A DNA stretch of 64,000 nt, taken from Methylobacterium sp. E-066 (GTDB taxonomy: Bacteria; Pseudomonadota; Alphaproteobacteria; Rhizobiales; Beijerinckiaceae). The notes beneath the pieces are model-generated. The model saw only the letters and a list, made by a program, of their open reading frames with translations, had not been told where the DNA came from and made no database searches. The translations under genes were made by a program, and so were the position numbers. This document shows positions 1-9,059 of the stretch, in pieces; position 1 is the first letter of the stretch, and each line of letters begins with the position of its first letter. The stretch lies in assembly GCF_022829635.1 (NCBI RefSeq), contig NZ_JAKSYO010000193.1, positions 1-64,000 on the forward strand, written 5' to 3'.

Positions 1-1459
1 CGATCGAGGTCGCCACCGAGTCGATCTCCCGGATCCGCGTCGTGATCGCCCCGATCGCCGTGACGGCCTGGCCGGTCACGCCCTGGATTTGGCCGATCTG
101 CTGGCCGATTTCCTCCGTCGCCTTGGCGGTCTGCGCGGCCAGCTCCTTCACCTCGGACGCGACCACGGCAAAGCCCCGGCCGGCCTCCCCGGCCCGGGCT
201 GCCTCGATCGTGGCGTTGAGCGCCAGCAGGTTGGTCTGGCCGGCGATGGTCGAGATCAGCCCGACCATGTCGCCGATGCGGGTGGCCGCCTGGCTCAGCG
301 CCTGCACGAGATGATGGGTCTGGTCCGCCTCGCCGACCGCCGTCTGGGCGAGGCTGGCCGAGCCGAGGACCTGCCGGCCGATCTCCTGCACGGAGGAGCC
401 CAGCTCCTCGGCGGCGGCCGCCACGGTCTCGACATTGGCGGCGGCCTCCTCGGCGGCGGCCGCCACCGTGGTGGATTGGCTGGCGGTCTCGGTGGCGCTC
501 GCCGTCATGGTCTGGGCGGTCGCCTGCAACTCCGTCGCCGAGGACGAGACCAGGCCGACGATGCCGCCCACGGCGCGCTCGAACCCGTCGGCCAGCTCCA
601 GCATGGTCCGCTTGCGCGCGGCCGCGGCGGCTTCCTCGGCGACGCGCCGGACCTCGGCCTCCTCGGCGGCCTTCCGGGCGACCATCGCCTTGATGCCCTC
701 CACGGCCTTGCCGACGGCGCCGATCTCGTCCTTGCGGGCGGCCTCCGCGATCTCGGCATCGATCTCGCCCCGCGCCATCCGCTGCAGGACGGCGACCAGG
801 CGGTCGAGCGGGCGGGTGATGCCGACCATCCCGATGAACGCCGCCGCGATCAGGCCCGCGAGCATCCCGATACCGCTGAAGATCATCAGGGTGAGGCGGG
901 TGTCGTTGGTCTGGGCCGTCAGGTCGTCGGAGCCCTTCTGCATGTAGGCGTTGATGTCGGTGGCGATCGCGTTGCCGTCCACCGCCAGGCTGGAGAAGGT
1001 CGGGTCGATCGCCGAATGGACCAGCGCGATCGCCTGGTCGTTATGGTTGCTGCTGCCGAGCCGGCGCACCTCGGTCACGTCCTTCAGGAACCGGTCGACG
1101 CGCCCCCCCAACTCGTCGATCCGGCTGGCGAATTTGGGTGCGCGCTCGCGCAGCGACGTGAGCGTCGCCTTCAGGTTCGGTACGGCGGCCTCGAAGCCGG
1201 CATTGGCGGCCTGGATCTGGGACGCGTCGGTCTCCGCGATGATCCGATAGACGTAATAGTTGAGTTCGAAGACGAAGCGGTTGAGGCGGCGGCCTTGGGC
1301 GACGGCGACGGCTTCGTTGCTGATGAACGCGCTGTAGGCATCGTCGATCTGGCTCATCCGCGACTGGGCGTACCAGACGCCGGCGCCGACCATCACGCCG
1401 ATCAGGGAGACGATCGTCACCAGCTTGGTGATGATCTTGAGGTTCGACAGGCGCAGCAT
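1..1459 (-). CDS. Methyl-accepting chemotaxis protein (C-terminus cut by window edge)
   Basis: The reverse strand is open from an ATG at 1459 to the window edge, giving 486 residues without a stop. A first membrane segment lies at about residues 10-30. A periplasmic helical region follows, then a second membrane segment near 186-208 and a HAMP-like stretch starting ITRPLDRL. The long helical signalling domain contains the very conserved hairpin tip (QTNLLALNATIEAARAGE, then GRGFAVVASEV, about 396-443). Such receptors sense ligands outside the cell and control CheA through CheW. No che genes are nearby, so it looks like an orphan receptor. The ligand cannot be told from the sequence. Confidence 0.95.
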   Translation of the reverse strand, partial: MLRLSNLKIITKLVTIVSLIGVMVGAGVWYAQSRMSQIDDAYSAFISNEAVAVAQGRRLNRFVFELNYYVYRIIAETDASQIQAANAGFEAAVPNLKATLTSLRERAPKFASRIDELGGRVDRFLKDVTEVRRLGSSNHNDQAIALVHSAIDPTFSSLAVDGNAIATDINAYMQKGSDDLTAQTNDTRLTLMIFSGIGMLAGLIAAAFIGMVGITRPLDRLVAVLQRMARGEIDAEIAEAARKDEIGAVGKAVEGIKAMVARKAAEEAEVRRVAEEAAAAARKRTMLELADGFERAVGGIVGLVSSSATELQATAQTMTASATETASQSTTVAAAAEEAAANVETVAAAAEELGSSVQEIGRQVLGSASLAQTAVGEADQTHHLVQALSQAATRIGDMVGLISTIAGQTNLLALNATIEAARAGEAGRGFAVVASEVKELAAQTAKATEEIGQQIGQIQGVTGQAVTAIGAITTRIREIDSVATSI

Positions 1460-1864
1460 GTCTGTTCGGTTCCAGCAGGCCAGGTCGGTCCCGAATCGCG
1501 GACCTGATCAGGATCCATGATGCCACGGGCCGGTTAATTCTGCCCTAAAATCCGAAAATTTGGCGCGCGACGAAGAAGTTTTTCGATTTCAAAGTAATAC
1601 TTCGGGTAATTGATCTAAAAAATCGAGGTCAATAGAGCCAAATTGAGCAGGAAAAACGATCCAAAAACATGAACGGTTGCGGCCGCGTATCGGGTCATGT
1701 CGAACGATGTCTATAATTTGTGCCCGACCGTCAAGCATCAACTTGTCAGGGAGGTTCGGTGGCCGTGCCACGGTGGTTGAGCGCCGCGACGGGATGTCCG
1801 CCCTTTCCGCCGGGCCGTCATGGCGCCACATAGGCCGCGTCCCGAATTCTTCGCAGGAACCGGA
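1460..1864. other. Intergenic region, AT-richer than surroundings
   Basis: About 400 bases separate the divergent chemotaxis receptor and glyoxalase genes. The part from about 1530 to 1740 is clearly richer in A and T than the rest of the window, fitting a promoter region for both genes. I could not pick out a convincing -35/-10 pair or a gene. Confidence 0.5.
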
Positions 1865-2260
1865 ATGTCCAAGCCTGTCCATGCCATGATCCGCGTCCGC
1901 GACGAAGAGCGTGCGCGGGATTACTACGCGCGTGCCTTCGGCTTCGAGGCTGCGGACCGCTACGAGTTCGACGATTTCACCCTGGTCTACCTGCGCGACC
2001 CGGCCTCGCCGTTCGAACTGGAGCTCACGGTGAACAAGAACCGCGACAAGCCCTACGATCTCGGCGACGGCTACGGCCACATCGCCGTCGTCGTCGATGA
2101 CGTGGAGGCCGAGCACGCCCGCCACCTCCGCGAAGGTTTTTCGGCCACCGACGTGAAGACCCTCAAGCACGGCGAGACCGTGCTGGCGCGGTTCTTCTTC
2201 GCCACCGACCCGGACGGCTACAAGATCGAGGTCATCCAGCGCGGCGGCCGCTTCGCCTGA
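1865..2260 (+). CDS. gloA: Lactoylglutathione lyase (glyoxalase I)
   Basis: A 131-residue protein of the vicinal-oxygen-chelate fold. It isomerises the methylglyoxal-glutathione hemithioacetal to S-lactoylglutathione in the cytoplasm. The bacterial GloA pattern is clear: HAMIRV at the start, ELELTV, YGHIAVVVDD, and DPDGYKIEVI at the end. The expected metal ligands fall at His6, Glu53, His72 and Glu122, nearly the spacing in E. coli GloA (135 residues). An upstream in-frame ATG at 1820 exists, but the ATG at 1865 follows an AGGAA sequence and gives the normal family N-terminus. The next gene begins 38 bases downstream. Confidence 0.93.
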   Translation: MSKPVHAMIRVRDEERARDYYARAFGFEAADRYEFDDFTLVYLRDPASPFELELTVNKNRDKPYDLGDGYGHIAVVVDDVEAEHARHLREGFSATDVKTLKHGETVLARFFFATDPDGYKIEVIQRGGRFA

Positions 2261-2298
2261 GCGTTCCGCCTTCCCGACACGCGACACAGCCGAGCCTC

Positions 2299-2886
2299 AT
2301 GTCCGAGACCACCCGCATCATCTGCATCCGCCACGGCGAATCGACCTTCAACGCCGCCCACCGGCACGGGGGCGGCGATCCCGGCCTCCTCGATGCCCGG
2401 CTGACCCCGCGGGGCCAGGCCCAGGCCCGGGAGGCGCGGGAGCGCCTGACGGACATCCCGTTCGAGCTGGTGGTGGTCTCGCCCCTGACCCGGGCGATCG
2501 AGACCGCTGCGATCGTGTTCGGCGACCACCCGAGCCGGCCGCGGGTGCTGGTCGAGGTGCTGCACCGGGAATGCCAGGAGAGCAGCTGCGACGTCGGCCG
2601 GGCGGCCTCCGAGATCGCCGCCGAATTTCCGCATCTCGATGTCGGGCACCTGCCCGAGATCTGGTGGCATGCCGAGCCCGGTTGCGAGGTCGGCGGCTAC
2701 CCGGTTGAGCCGCGCCACCTGTTCGATGCCCGCGTCGCCGGGTTCCGGGAGTGGCTGCGGGCGCGTCCCGAGACGACCATCGCGGTGGTCGGCCATGGGA
2801 CGTTCTTCTATCACCTCACCGGCACGTTCCTGGAGAATTGCGCCTCCATCGAATTGGACCTCGCCGCCGAGCCTGCGCTGGCCTGA
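2299..2886 (+). CDS. Histidine phosphatase family protein
   Basis: A 195-residue protein of the phosphoglycerate-mutase-like superfamily. The phosphorylated-histidine motif RHGES sits at residues 11-15, SPLTRAIETA supplies the second arginine region, and VVGHGTF near residue 165 supplies the second catalytic histidine. Members are phosphatases or mutases acting through a phosphohistidine intermediate. The substrate cannot be told here. The WWH segment and the lack of mutase-specific features suggest a small-molecule phosphatase rather than a glycolytic mutase. It may be co-transcribed with the glyoxalase gene just upstream. Confidence 0.88.
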   Translation: MSETTRIICIRHGESTFNAAHRHGGGDPGLLDARLTPRGQAQAREARERLTDIPFELVVVSPLTRAIETAAIVFGDHPSRPRVLVEVLHRECQESSCDVGRAASEIAAEFPHLDVGHLPEIWWHAEPGCEVGGYPVEPRHLFDARVAGFREWLRARPETTIAVVGHGTFFYHLTGTFLENCASIELDLAAEPALA

Positions 2887-3601
2887 TCAGGCCGGCACCC
2901 TGCCCCGGGCCGCATCGAGGCGCGCGCGGGCGCCGGGCAGGTCGATCTCCGGCGCCTGCCGGCCGATGCTGAGCGCGGCGTCGAGGATGGCGCAGGCCCG
3001 CACCCAGGTGTCCGGCACGAACGGGGCCGCGCCCTCGGCGACCTCGGCGGCACAGCGGGCATCCTCGGCGGCGCGCTGGGCCGCCGTCGCGGTCCGGGCG
3101 ACCGCGGATTGCAGCGCCCCATCGCGCCAGCGCCGCGCCCGGGCCGCCTCCTGCGCGAGCGCGCCGCCCTGCCATTCGGCCGAGCGCGCGGCGGCCAGCG
3201 CCAGGGCCAGGTCCGGCGCGCCCGCGCAGGCCTCGGCATGCTCAGCCATGCTAGCCCGAGCGCAGAGCGGCGCCAGGATCTGCCGGATGCTGTCCAGGGC
3301 GAGGCGCCGAGTGCGGGCGGCCTCGACCTCCGGCCGGTCGGCGCTGCCCGACAGACGCAGCACGAAGGCGATCAATTGCGGCCGGGCCTCGTCCGGCATC
3401 GCGTCGTTGAGGCCCAGCGCGTAGGCCGCGATCGGCCGGGAGAAGCAGGGCGGGCAATCGGCACTGGAGCGGATCGCCTTGTAAGGCAGCCCCGCGGCCA
3501 CGATCGCCGCCTCGTTGATGCAGGTCCAGATCGGGACCCGGGAAGGGATGCGATCCGGCCAGCAGGCGCCAGTTCAGGATCGTGTGGAAGTCGGCGTGCA
3601 T
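2887..3601 (-). pseudogene. Conserved hypothetical protein, apparently frameshifted near its N-terminus
   Basis: The minus strand shows two overlapping frames that seem to belong to one gene. The ATG at 3601 opens a natural-looking start (MHADFHTILNWRLLAGSHPF). About 25 codons in, around 3520-3530, the homologous continuation TCINEAAIVAAGLPYKAI runs in another frame, which stays open to the stop at 2887 (204 residues from a GTG at 3501). I recall this family in other Rhizobiales as one reading frame with a GPDGGTCINEAA junction, so about two bases seem lost or one gained here. It could be a real mutation or a sequencing error. It is convergent with the phosphatase gene. Function unknown. Confidence 0.6.
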
Positions 3602-3739
3602 CCGCGCTCCTCCGCCTCGAGACGGCAGCGTGACACGCTTAAGTCCCGTTGGCGAGACGCGATTTCGCGGCCGGGGCCCCGAGATGCCAGGGCTCCGCCC
3701 TGGACCGGCAAACGGTCGAAGACCTTTTGAATCCGAGGT

Positions 3740-4732
3740 TCAGCCGCCGAGGTTCAGGGCGAGGCCGGACAGCATCGCCGCGCCCAGCACCAGCACGAAG
3801 GCGGCGGCCACGAGTTCCAGGCCGCCGATCGCCAGCAGACCCGCTTGGCCGCGGCCGCCGGCGAGGCGCAGGGCCGCGCGCTTGGCGAAGACCGCGAGGC
3901 AAGCCAGGGCCGTGGTGGTCAGCGCCGTCCCCAGCGCCATGGCTAGCACTGCCAGGATCCCAGCCCCCGGCACATTCTGCGACACCGCAAACACCAAAAC
4001 GAGCACGGCCCCGGCGCAGGGCCGCGATCCGGCGGCCAGGACCACGCCGGCGCGCGCGCGCCAGCCGTCGAGGGCGTCGAGCGTCCTGGCATCAGGCAGG
4101 TGGGTGCAGCCGGGGCCGCAGGGCGTCCCGAGCTGGACGAGCTGGCCGGCCTTGCGCCAGGTCAGCGCCAGCCCGACGAGGGCGACGAGGGTGAAGCTCA
4201 CGGTCTCGATCAGGGTTCCGGCCCGGGTCACGCCCGCCGCGGTGGCGTTCAGCACGACGGTGCCGATCCCGACGATCGCCCCGGCGACCAGCGCCTGGAG
4301 CAGGGCCGCGCAGACGCTCAAGGTGCAGCCCCGGCGCAGGGCCCGCTCCCCGGCCAGAATGTAGCCGGCGATCACCGCCTTGCCGTGGCCGGGGCCGGCC
4401 GCGTGGAACACGCCATACGCGAAGGCGAGCCCGATCAGCGGCTCCCAGTCGCCGCCGCCCTTCAGGGCCGCCACGGCGGCGTTGAGGCTGCGGGAAAAGC
4501 TCGCCTGCAGGGCCAGGATCACGCCGCCGAGGCCGGTGGCAGCCGGGGTCGCTTCGCGAAAACCGATGCCGAAGGGCGAGCGCGCTGGAGGCGCGGCGAT
4601 CCCGGGGGCGATCAGCCAAGCTAGCCCAGCAGCTACGAGGGCGGCCAGCACGATGGCGCCGGCCATGAGCCCCAGCCGCAGCCCGAGCCGCCCGACCCGG
4701 GGCGGCGCGTCGATGCCGATCCCTACGGACAC
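3740..4732 (-). CDS. NicO-family nickel/cobalt exporter-like membrane protein
   Basis: A polytopic membrane protein of about 330 residues in the NicO/RcnA superfamily. The signature HAAGPGHGKAVIAGYIL lies in a membrane region, with further hydrophobic segments to the C-terminus and a cysteine pair near PCGPGC. The open frame extends further upstream, but that part overlaps the DUF1007 gene. The GTG at 4732 gives a sensible start and overlaps the previous stop by about 10 bases, implying translational coupling. The family moves Ni2+ or Co2+ across the inner membrane. Its pairing with a DUF1007 secreted protein is common in proteobacteria, and the true metal is not certain. Confidence 0.8.
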   Translation of the reverse strand: MSVGIGIDAPPRVGRLGLRLGLMAGAIVLAALVAAGLAWLIAPGIAAPPARSPFGIGFREATPAATGLGGVILALQASFSRSLNAAVAALKGGGDWEPLIGLAFAYGVFHAAGPGHGKAVIAGYILAGERALRRGCTLSVCAALLQALVAGAIVGIGTVVLNATAAGVTRAGTLIETVSFTLVALVGLALTWRKAGQLVQLGTPCGPGCTHLPDARTLDALDGWRARAGVVLAAGSRPCAGAVLVLVFAVSQNVPGAGILAVLAMALGTALTTTALACLAVFAKRAALRLAGGRGQAGLLAIGGLELVAAAFVLVLGAAMLSGLALNLGG

Positions 4733-5397
4733 GCGACCAGGACCCGGCTGGCGAACTGGACCCCGTAGGACGAGGCGGCCGTGAGCGCCTCGAAGAACGC
4801 TTCGGTCATGCCGGGCGAGCCGGCCTCGGCGGTCTTGGGCTGCTCGGTCTTCGGCCGGGTGACGGTGGCGGCGCAACCCTGCGGGGCGCCCGCGAGGGTG
4901 GCCGCATCCGCGCCCTCCGCGAAGGAGAAGGCGACAACATAGGTCGGGTCGTAGACTTCCAGGGCGGCGACGCCCCGGCCCTGCTGGATCGGCGCCTTAA
5001 GCGGCAGCAGGAAGCTCAGCACCAGGGCCTTGCCCTCCAGGCGCATCGCCGGCTCCTTCGGGTCGGCGAAGGCCTGCTCCTTTCCGCCGACCTTCAGCTT
5101 GGTGAAGTAGCCGTACGGAGAAAGCCCTTCCGTGTTCGTGGCCGCGAGTCCGGCCAGTTCGTCGGGCGACAGCTTGCCGTCCTTATCGGCGTCGAGCCCT
5201 TGCACGAGGAAAGCCGTGTATTCGGGGTCGAAGCTCCAGGTGTCCCGCACGCTGACGAGCTTGCCGTTTTCGTAGATGAGCTCAGCCTTCGCGGTGACCC
5301 AGACGTGCGGATGGGCGGACGCGGCCGTGGCGGCACAGGCGAGGCCGGCGGCCAGAAGGAGTGCGTAAGCTCTGAGGAAAGGCGCGGCGATCGGCAT
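4723..5397 (-). CDS. DUF1007 family periplasmic protein, partner of the NicO transporter
   Basis: A 224-residue secreted protein with a clear signal peptide ending near ATAASA. The mature chain begins HPHVWV, the typical DUF1007 opening, and continues with DTWSFDPEYTAFL. An EF-hand-like loop, DADKDGKLSPDE, lies around residues 70-80. DUF1007 proteins are usually encoded next to NicO-type transporters and probably present metal to them or take it from them in the periplasm. Here the stop codon lies inside the start of the transporter gene. The His-rich mature N-terminus could bind metal; that is inference. Confidence 0.82.
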   Translation of the reverse strand: MPIAAPFLRAYALLLAAGLACAATAASAHPHVWVTAKAELIYENGKLVSVRDTWSFDPEYTAFLVQGLDADKDGKLSPDELAGLAATNTEGLSPYGYFTKLKVGGKEQAFADPKEPAMRLEGKALVLSFLLPLKAPIQQGRGVAALEVYDPTYVVAFSFAEGADAATLAGAPQGCAATVTRPKTEQPKTAEAGSPGMTEAFFEALTAASSYGVQFASRVLVACP

Positions 5398-5507
5398 GGG
5401 GCGGGGGCACGCTCGCGGCAGAGGCGGACGGAGGGAAACGGGATCCCTTCCTCATCCCCTGGTTGGGCGAAAGCGAGGCGCCGCGGCGCGCCGATCCTCC
5501 CGAAAAA

Positions 5508-6413
5508 TCACTCCTGCGCGTCGAGGCCCATCAGCTGAAAACTCGTCCGCAGGTCGTTCGACATCGGGATGTCGAGGCGTTCGCCGTTGGGCAGGCGCTT
5601 CACGAACCAGCGCTCGTAGGTCCAGCGCAATTCGCGCGATTCGGCGAGCCGGGTGAAGGTCTGGGCGACGATCCCGGCGAGTTCCGGGTCGTCCTTGCGG
5701 AACATGATGCCGTAGGGCTCGTAGGAGAGCTTGTCGGGCAGCACCGTGTAGTTGGCCCCGTCCTGGCTGTCGGTGGCGATCAGGCCGTAGAGCAGCACGT
5801 CGTCGGTGGCGAAGGCGTCCGCCCGGCCGGCCTTCACCAGGGCGTAGGACGCCGCATGGTCGGGGGCCGTGACCACTTGCGCCTGGATCTTGAGCTTGGC
5901 CAGGAGGTCGCGCACCGCCTTCTCGTTGGTGGTGCCGGCGGTGACCACGACAGTCTTGCCGGCGAGGTCCCGGTAGGAGGCGAGGCCGGACTCCTTCTTC
6001 ACCAGCAGCTGCGTCGCGCTGATGTAATCGACCGGCGAGAACGCGACGCTCCGGCGCCGCTCGGCATTGGCGGTGGTCGAGCCGCATTCGAGGTCGATCT
6101 GGCCCGACGTGAGGGCCGGGATCCGGGTCTCGGCGGTGACCGGCTCGTATCGGACCTTCACCTTACGGCCGATCGCCGCCTGGATGTCATCGGCGATCTC
6201 GCTGCACAGGTCGATCGCGTATCCGATCGCCCGGGGGCTGCCGTCCCGGTGCTTGCCCTCCACGAACGAGAACGGCACCGAACTCTCCCGGTAGCCGAGC
6301 ACGATCTCGCCACGCTCGGCCACGCGCTTCAGGGTACCGGTGAGCACCTCGATGGCGGAAGCCGGGGACGCCGCCAATGTCAGGACCAGAAACGCGACGA
6401 GCCGCATCGCCAT
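5508..6413 (-). CDS. Glutamate/aspartate-type ABC transporter substrate-binding protein (orphan)
   Basis: A periplasmic solute-binding protein of about 301 residues (SBP_bac_3 family). I chose the ATG at 6413, which gives MAMRLVAFLVLTLAASPASA as signal peptide. Longer in-frame starts exist at 6437 and 6473. It shares its layout with the gltI product at 14149: GTLKRV near the mature start, GYRESSVPFSF, DLECGSTTANAERR, TAGTTN, and FATDDVLL. These are the marks of glutamate/aspartate binding proteins. No permease or ATPase lies beside it, so it may feed the Glt permease further along or another transporter. Confidence 0.87.
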   Translation of the reverse strand: MAMRLVAFLVLTLAASPASAIEVLTGTLKRVAERGEIVLGYRESSVPFSFVEGKHRDGSPRAIGYAIDLCSEIADDIQAAIGRKVKVRYEPVTAETRIPALTSGQIDLECGSTTANAERRRSVAFSPVDYISATQLLVKKESGLASYRDLAGKTVVVTAGTTNEKAVRDLLAKLKIQAQVVTAPDHAASYALVKAGRADAFATDDVLLYGLIATDSQDGANYTVLPDKLSYEPYGIMFRKDDPELAGIVAQTFTRLAESRELRWTYERWFVKRLPNGERLDIPMSNDLRTSFQLMGLDAQE

Positions 6414-6480
6414 AACCCGCACCCCGTGCCGCACCATCATATCCGAAGGCGCCGAGCGCCCGGGCCATCTCACCCATCCA

Positions 6481-6593
6481 CCTCATCCTGAGGTGCCGCA
6501 GCGTAGCGGAGGCCTCGAAGGAGGGCTCCAGCCGGCCACGCGATCTCTGGAGGCCTCCTTCGAGGCCCGCTTCGCGGTCACCTCAGGATGAGG
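6481..6593. repeat. Palindromic intergenic repeat, family A copy 1
   Basis: A 113-bp element bounded by CCTCATCCTGAGG at the left and CCTCAGGATGAGG at the right, with inner inverted arms around CTCGAAGGAGG and CCTCCTTCGAGG. The RNA would fold into one long hairpin. It lies between the convergent ends of the binding-protein gene and dctA. Five more copies are in this window. Confidence 0.93.
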
Positions 6594-6616
6594 GGACTGC
6601 TTTGGACGGCCCTCCC

Positions 6617-7897
6617 CTACTCGGCGGGCGAGGGGACCGTGCCGACATGGTCGAGGCGCTGGTCCGTCGCGGTCAGCTGGCCCTCCCACTTGGCGACCGC
6701 CACGGTGGCGATGCTGTTGCCGAGCACGTTGGTCGCCGAGCGGCCCATATCCAGGAACTGGTCGATGCCGATGATCAGCAGCAGGCCGGCTTCGGGGATG
6801 TTGAACTGCGTCAGCGTCGCCGAGATCACCACCAGCGAGGCGCGCGGCACGCCGGCCATGCCCTTCGAGGTGACCATCAGCAGGAACAGCATCGTCAGCT
6901 GCTGACCCCAGGTGAGCGGGATGTTGTAGGCCTGGGCGATGAACATCACCGCGAAGGTGCAGTACATCATCGAGCCGTCGAGGTTGAACGAGTAGCCCAT
7001 CGGCAGCACGAACGAGGTGATCCGGTTGGGCACGCCGAACTGCTCGAGGTTGGTCAGCATCTTCGGGTAGGCCGCCTCGCTCGACGCGGTCGAGAAGGCG
7101 AGGACGAACGGCTCCTTGATCAGGTTGAACAGCCGCATGATGCCGCTGCCCCCGAGCATCAGGAAGCCGACGCCCATCAGGAGCGCCCAGAGCACCGCGA
7201 GCCCGGTGTAGAACTCGACCAGGAACTTGCCGTAGGTGATGAGAACGCCGATCCCCTGCGTGGTGATCGTCGCGGCGATCGCCGCGAACACCGCTACGGG
7301 CGCGAACAGCATCACGTAGCCGGTCACCTTGAGCATGACGTCGGCCAGGCCCTCGATGCCCTGGGCGAGGAAGTGCCCCTTCTCGCCGAGCGCCGCCAGG
7401 GCGACGCCGAAGAAGATCGAGAACACCACGATCTGCAGGATCTCGTTGTTGGCCATCGCCTCCACGGCGCTCTTGGGCACCAGGTGGGTGACGAATTCCT
7501 TCAGCGACAGCGAGGCCGCCTTGAGGCCGGTGCCGGCCCCGACATCGGGCAGCGGCAGGTTCAGGTTGTGGCCCGGCTGCATCAGGTTGACCAGGACCAG
7601 GCCCAGCATCAGCGAGCAGAACGAGGCGCCTACGAACCACAGCAGCGCCTTGCCGCCGACCCGGCCGACCGCGGCGGTGTCGCCGAGATGCGCGATGCCG
7701 ACCACCAGGGTCGAGAACACCAGCGGCGCGATGATCATCTTGATCAGCCGCAGGAAGATGTCCGAGACCAGCGCGATGTAGCCGGCGATCTCCTTGGCCG
7801 TCTGGGGATCCGGCCAGGTGATGCTGCAGGCGTAGCCCACCGCGATGCCGAGCAGCATGCCGATGAAAATCAACGTCGTGAGCCGTGAACCCGACAT
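6617..7897 (-). CDS. dctA: C4-dicarboxylate/proton symporter (DAACS family)
   Basis: A 426-residue inner-membrane carrier of the dicarboxylate/amino acid:cation symporter family, which takes up succinate, fumarate and malate. The family hallmarks are all present: AFSTASSEAAYPK (serine-rich hairpin), GYSFNLDGSMMY, MVTSKGMAGVP, and DQFLDMGRSATNVLGNS with the conserved asparagine and aspartates. The start at 7897 follows a good AGGAGC site. The upstream in-frame ATG at 7936 has no such site. It is transcribed away from the liv operon. A closely related carrier for glutamate is an alternative, but the length and motifs fit DctA best. Confidence 0.93.
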   Translation of the reverse strand: MSGSRLTTLIFIGMLLGIAVGYACSITWPDPQTAKEIAGYIALVSDIFLRLIKMIIAPLVFSTLVVGIAHLGDTAAVGRVGGKALLWFVGASFCSLMLGLVLVNLMQPGHNLNLPLPDVGAGTGLKAASLSLKEFVTHLVPKSAVEAMANNEILQIVVFSIFFGVALAALGEKGHFLAQGIEGLADVMLKVTGYVMLFAPVAVFAAIAATITTQGIGVLITYGKFLVEFYTGLAVLWALLMGVGFLMLGGSGIMRLFNLIKEPFVLAFSTASSEAAYPKMLTNLEQFGVPNRITSFVLPMGYSFNLDGSMMYCTFAVMFIAQAYNIPLTWGQQLTMLFLLMVTSKGMAGVPRASLVVISATLTQFNIPEAGLLLIIGIDQFLDMGRSATNVLGNSIATVAVAKWEGQLTATDQRLDHVGTVPSPAE

Positions 7898-8141
7898 CGG
7901 TACTGCTCCTCGTCGCCGCCCGGGATGGACAAGCACTGATTTTCGTTAACGTGAAGCAGGAACTACGCCAGATGCAAGCCCATTCGCAGGTTGTTACTGA
8001 CCCGCCTAACTGTTTTTGCGGGACGTTCGTGCGGGGTTGAAACCTGTGGCCGGAGCGCCGCAGCTGCGGTACGGGACTTGCTCTCCCGGCTCGCCTGCCG
8101 TTTGTGCAGGCTGGACGAAAAACCTACGCCCGCGAGAGTAC

Positions 8142-9059
8142 ATGGACGTTTTCGTACAGCAGCTGATCAACGGGCTTACGCTCGGCTCGATATACGGTCT
8201 GATCGCGATCGGTTACACGATGGTGTTCGGCATTATTGGCATGGTGAACTTCGCCCACGGCGATGTGTTCATGGTGTCCTGCTTCATCGCGCTGATCACC
8301 TTCCTTCTTCTAACGACGTGGCTGGGGATCAGTTCGATCGCCCTGGCGTTCCTGGTCGTCCTCGTGGTCGCCATGGTGCTGACCGCCCTGTGGGGCTGGG
8401 CGATCGAGCGCATCGCCTACCGGCCCCTGCGCGGCTCGTTCCGGCTGGCGCCGCTGATCTCCGCGATCGGCGTCTCGATCTTCCTGTCGAACTTCGTCCA
8501 GGTGGTGCAGGGCGCGCGCAACAAGCCGACCCCGCCGATGCTGTCGGGGGGAATCACGCTGTTCGAGCGTGACGGCTACGCGGTGTTCCTGTCCTACAAG
8601 CAGTGCCTGATCATGGCGGTCACGGCGGTGCTGCTCACCGGCTTCTGGTATCTCGTGCAGCGGACCCCGTTCGGCCGGGCGCAGCGCGCCTGCGAGCAGG
8701 ACCGCAAGATGGCGGCGCTGCTGGGCATCGACGTCGACCGGACGATCTCGCTGACCTTCGTGCTCGGCGCCGCGCTCGCGGCCGTCGCGGGCGTCCTCTA
8801 CCTGATGTATTACGGCGTCGTGTCCTTCTCGGACGGGTTCGTGCCCGGCGTGAAGGCCTTCACCGCGGCGGTGCTCGGCGGCATCGGCTCCCTCCCCGGC
8901 GCCGTGCTCGGCGGCCTGATCATCGGGCTGATCGAGACGTTCTGGTCGGCCTACTTCTCCATCGAGTACAAGGATGTCGCCGCGTTCTCGATCCTGGCCA
9001 TCGTGCTGATCTTCATGCCGTCCGGTATCCTGGGTCGGCCGGAGGTCGAGAAGGTCTGA
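8142..9059 (+). CDS. livH: Branched-chain amino acid ABC transporter permease LivH
   Basis: A 305-residue membrane permease close in length to E. coli LivH. It starts MDVFVQQLINGLTLGSIYGL, the usual LivH opening, and carries the family segment GMVNFAHGDVFM. The late EAA-like loop region contains KAFTAAVLGGIGSLPGAVLGG. The frame is open further upstream, but the ATG at 8142 is preceded by GAGAG and gives the family start. It is the first gene of a tightly packed operon: its TGA overlaps the livM ATG by one base. It forms the inner-membrane channel with LivM. Confidence 0.95.
   Translation: MDVFVQQLINGLTLGSIYGLIAIGYTMVFGIIGMVNFAHGDVFMVSCFIALITFLLLTTWLGISSIALAFLVVLVVAMVLTALWGWAIERIAYRPLRGSFRLAPLISAIGVSIFLSNFVQVVQGARNKPTPPMLSGGITLFERDGYAVFLSYKQCLIMAVTAVLLTGFWYLVQRTPFGRAQRACEQDRKMAALLGIDVDRTISLTFVLGAALAAVAGVLYLMYYGVVSFSDGFVPGVKAFTAAVLGGIGSLPGAVLGGLIIGLIETFWSAYFSIEYKDVAAFSILAIVLIFMPSGILGRPEVEKV

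Noticed and set aside
89..1507. 472-residue plus-strand frame over the chemotaxis receptor
   Set aside because: It is the antisense of the receptor gene. The Gly/Arg/Asp-rich translation is typical of a shadow frame in GC-rich DNA.
8000..8022. CCCGC ... GCGGG stem before livH
   Set aside because: Short stem with a long T-containing loop; no evidence for a regulatory role.
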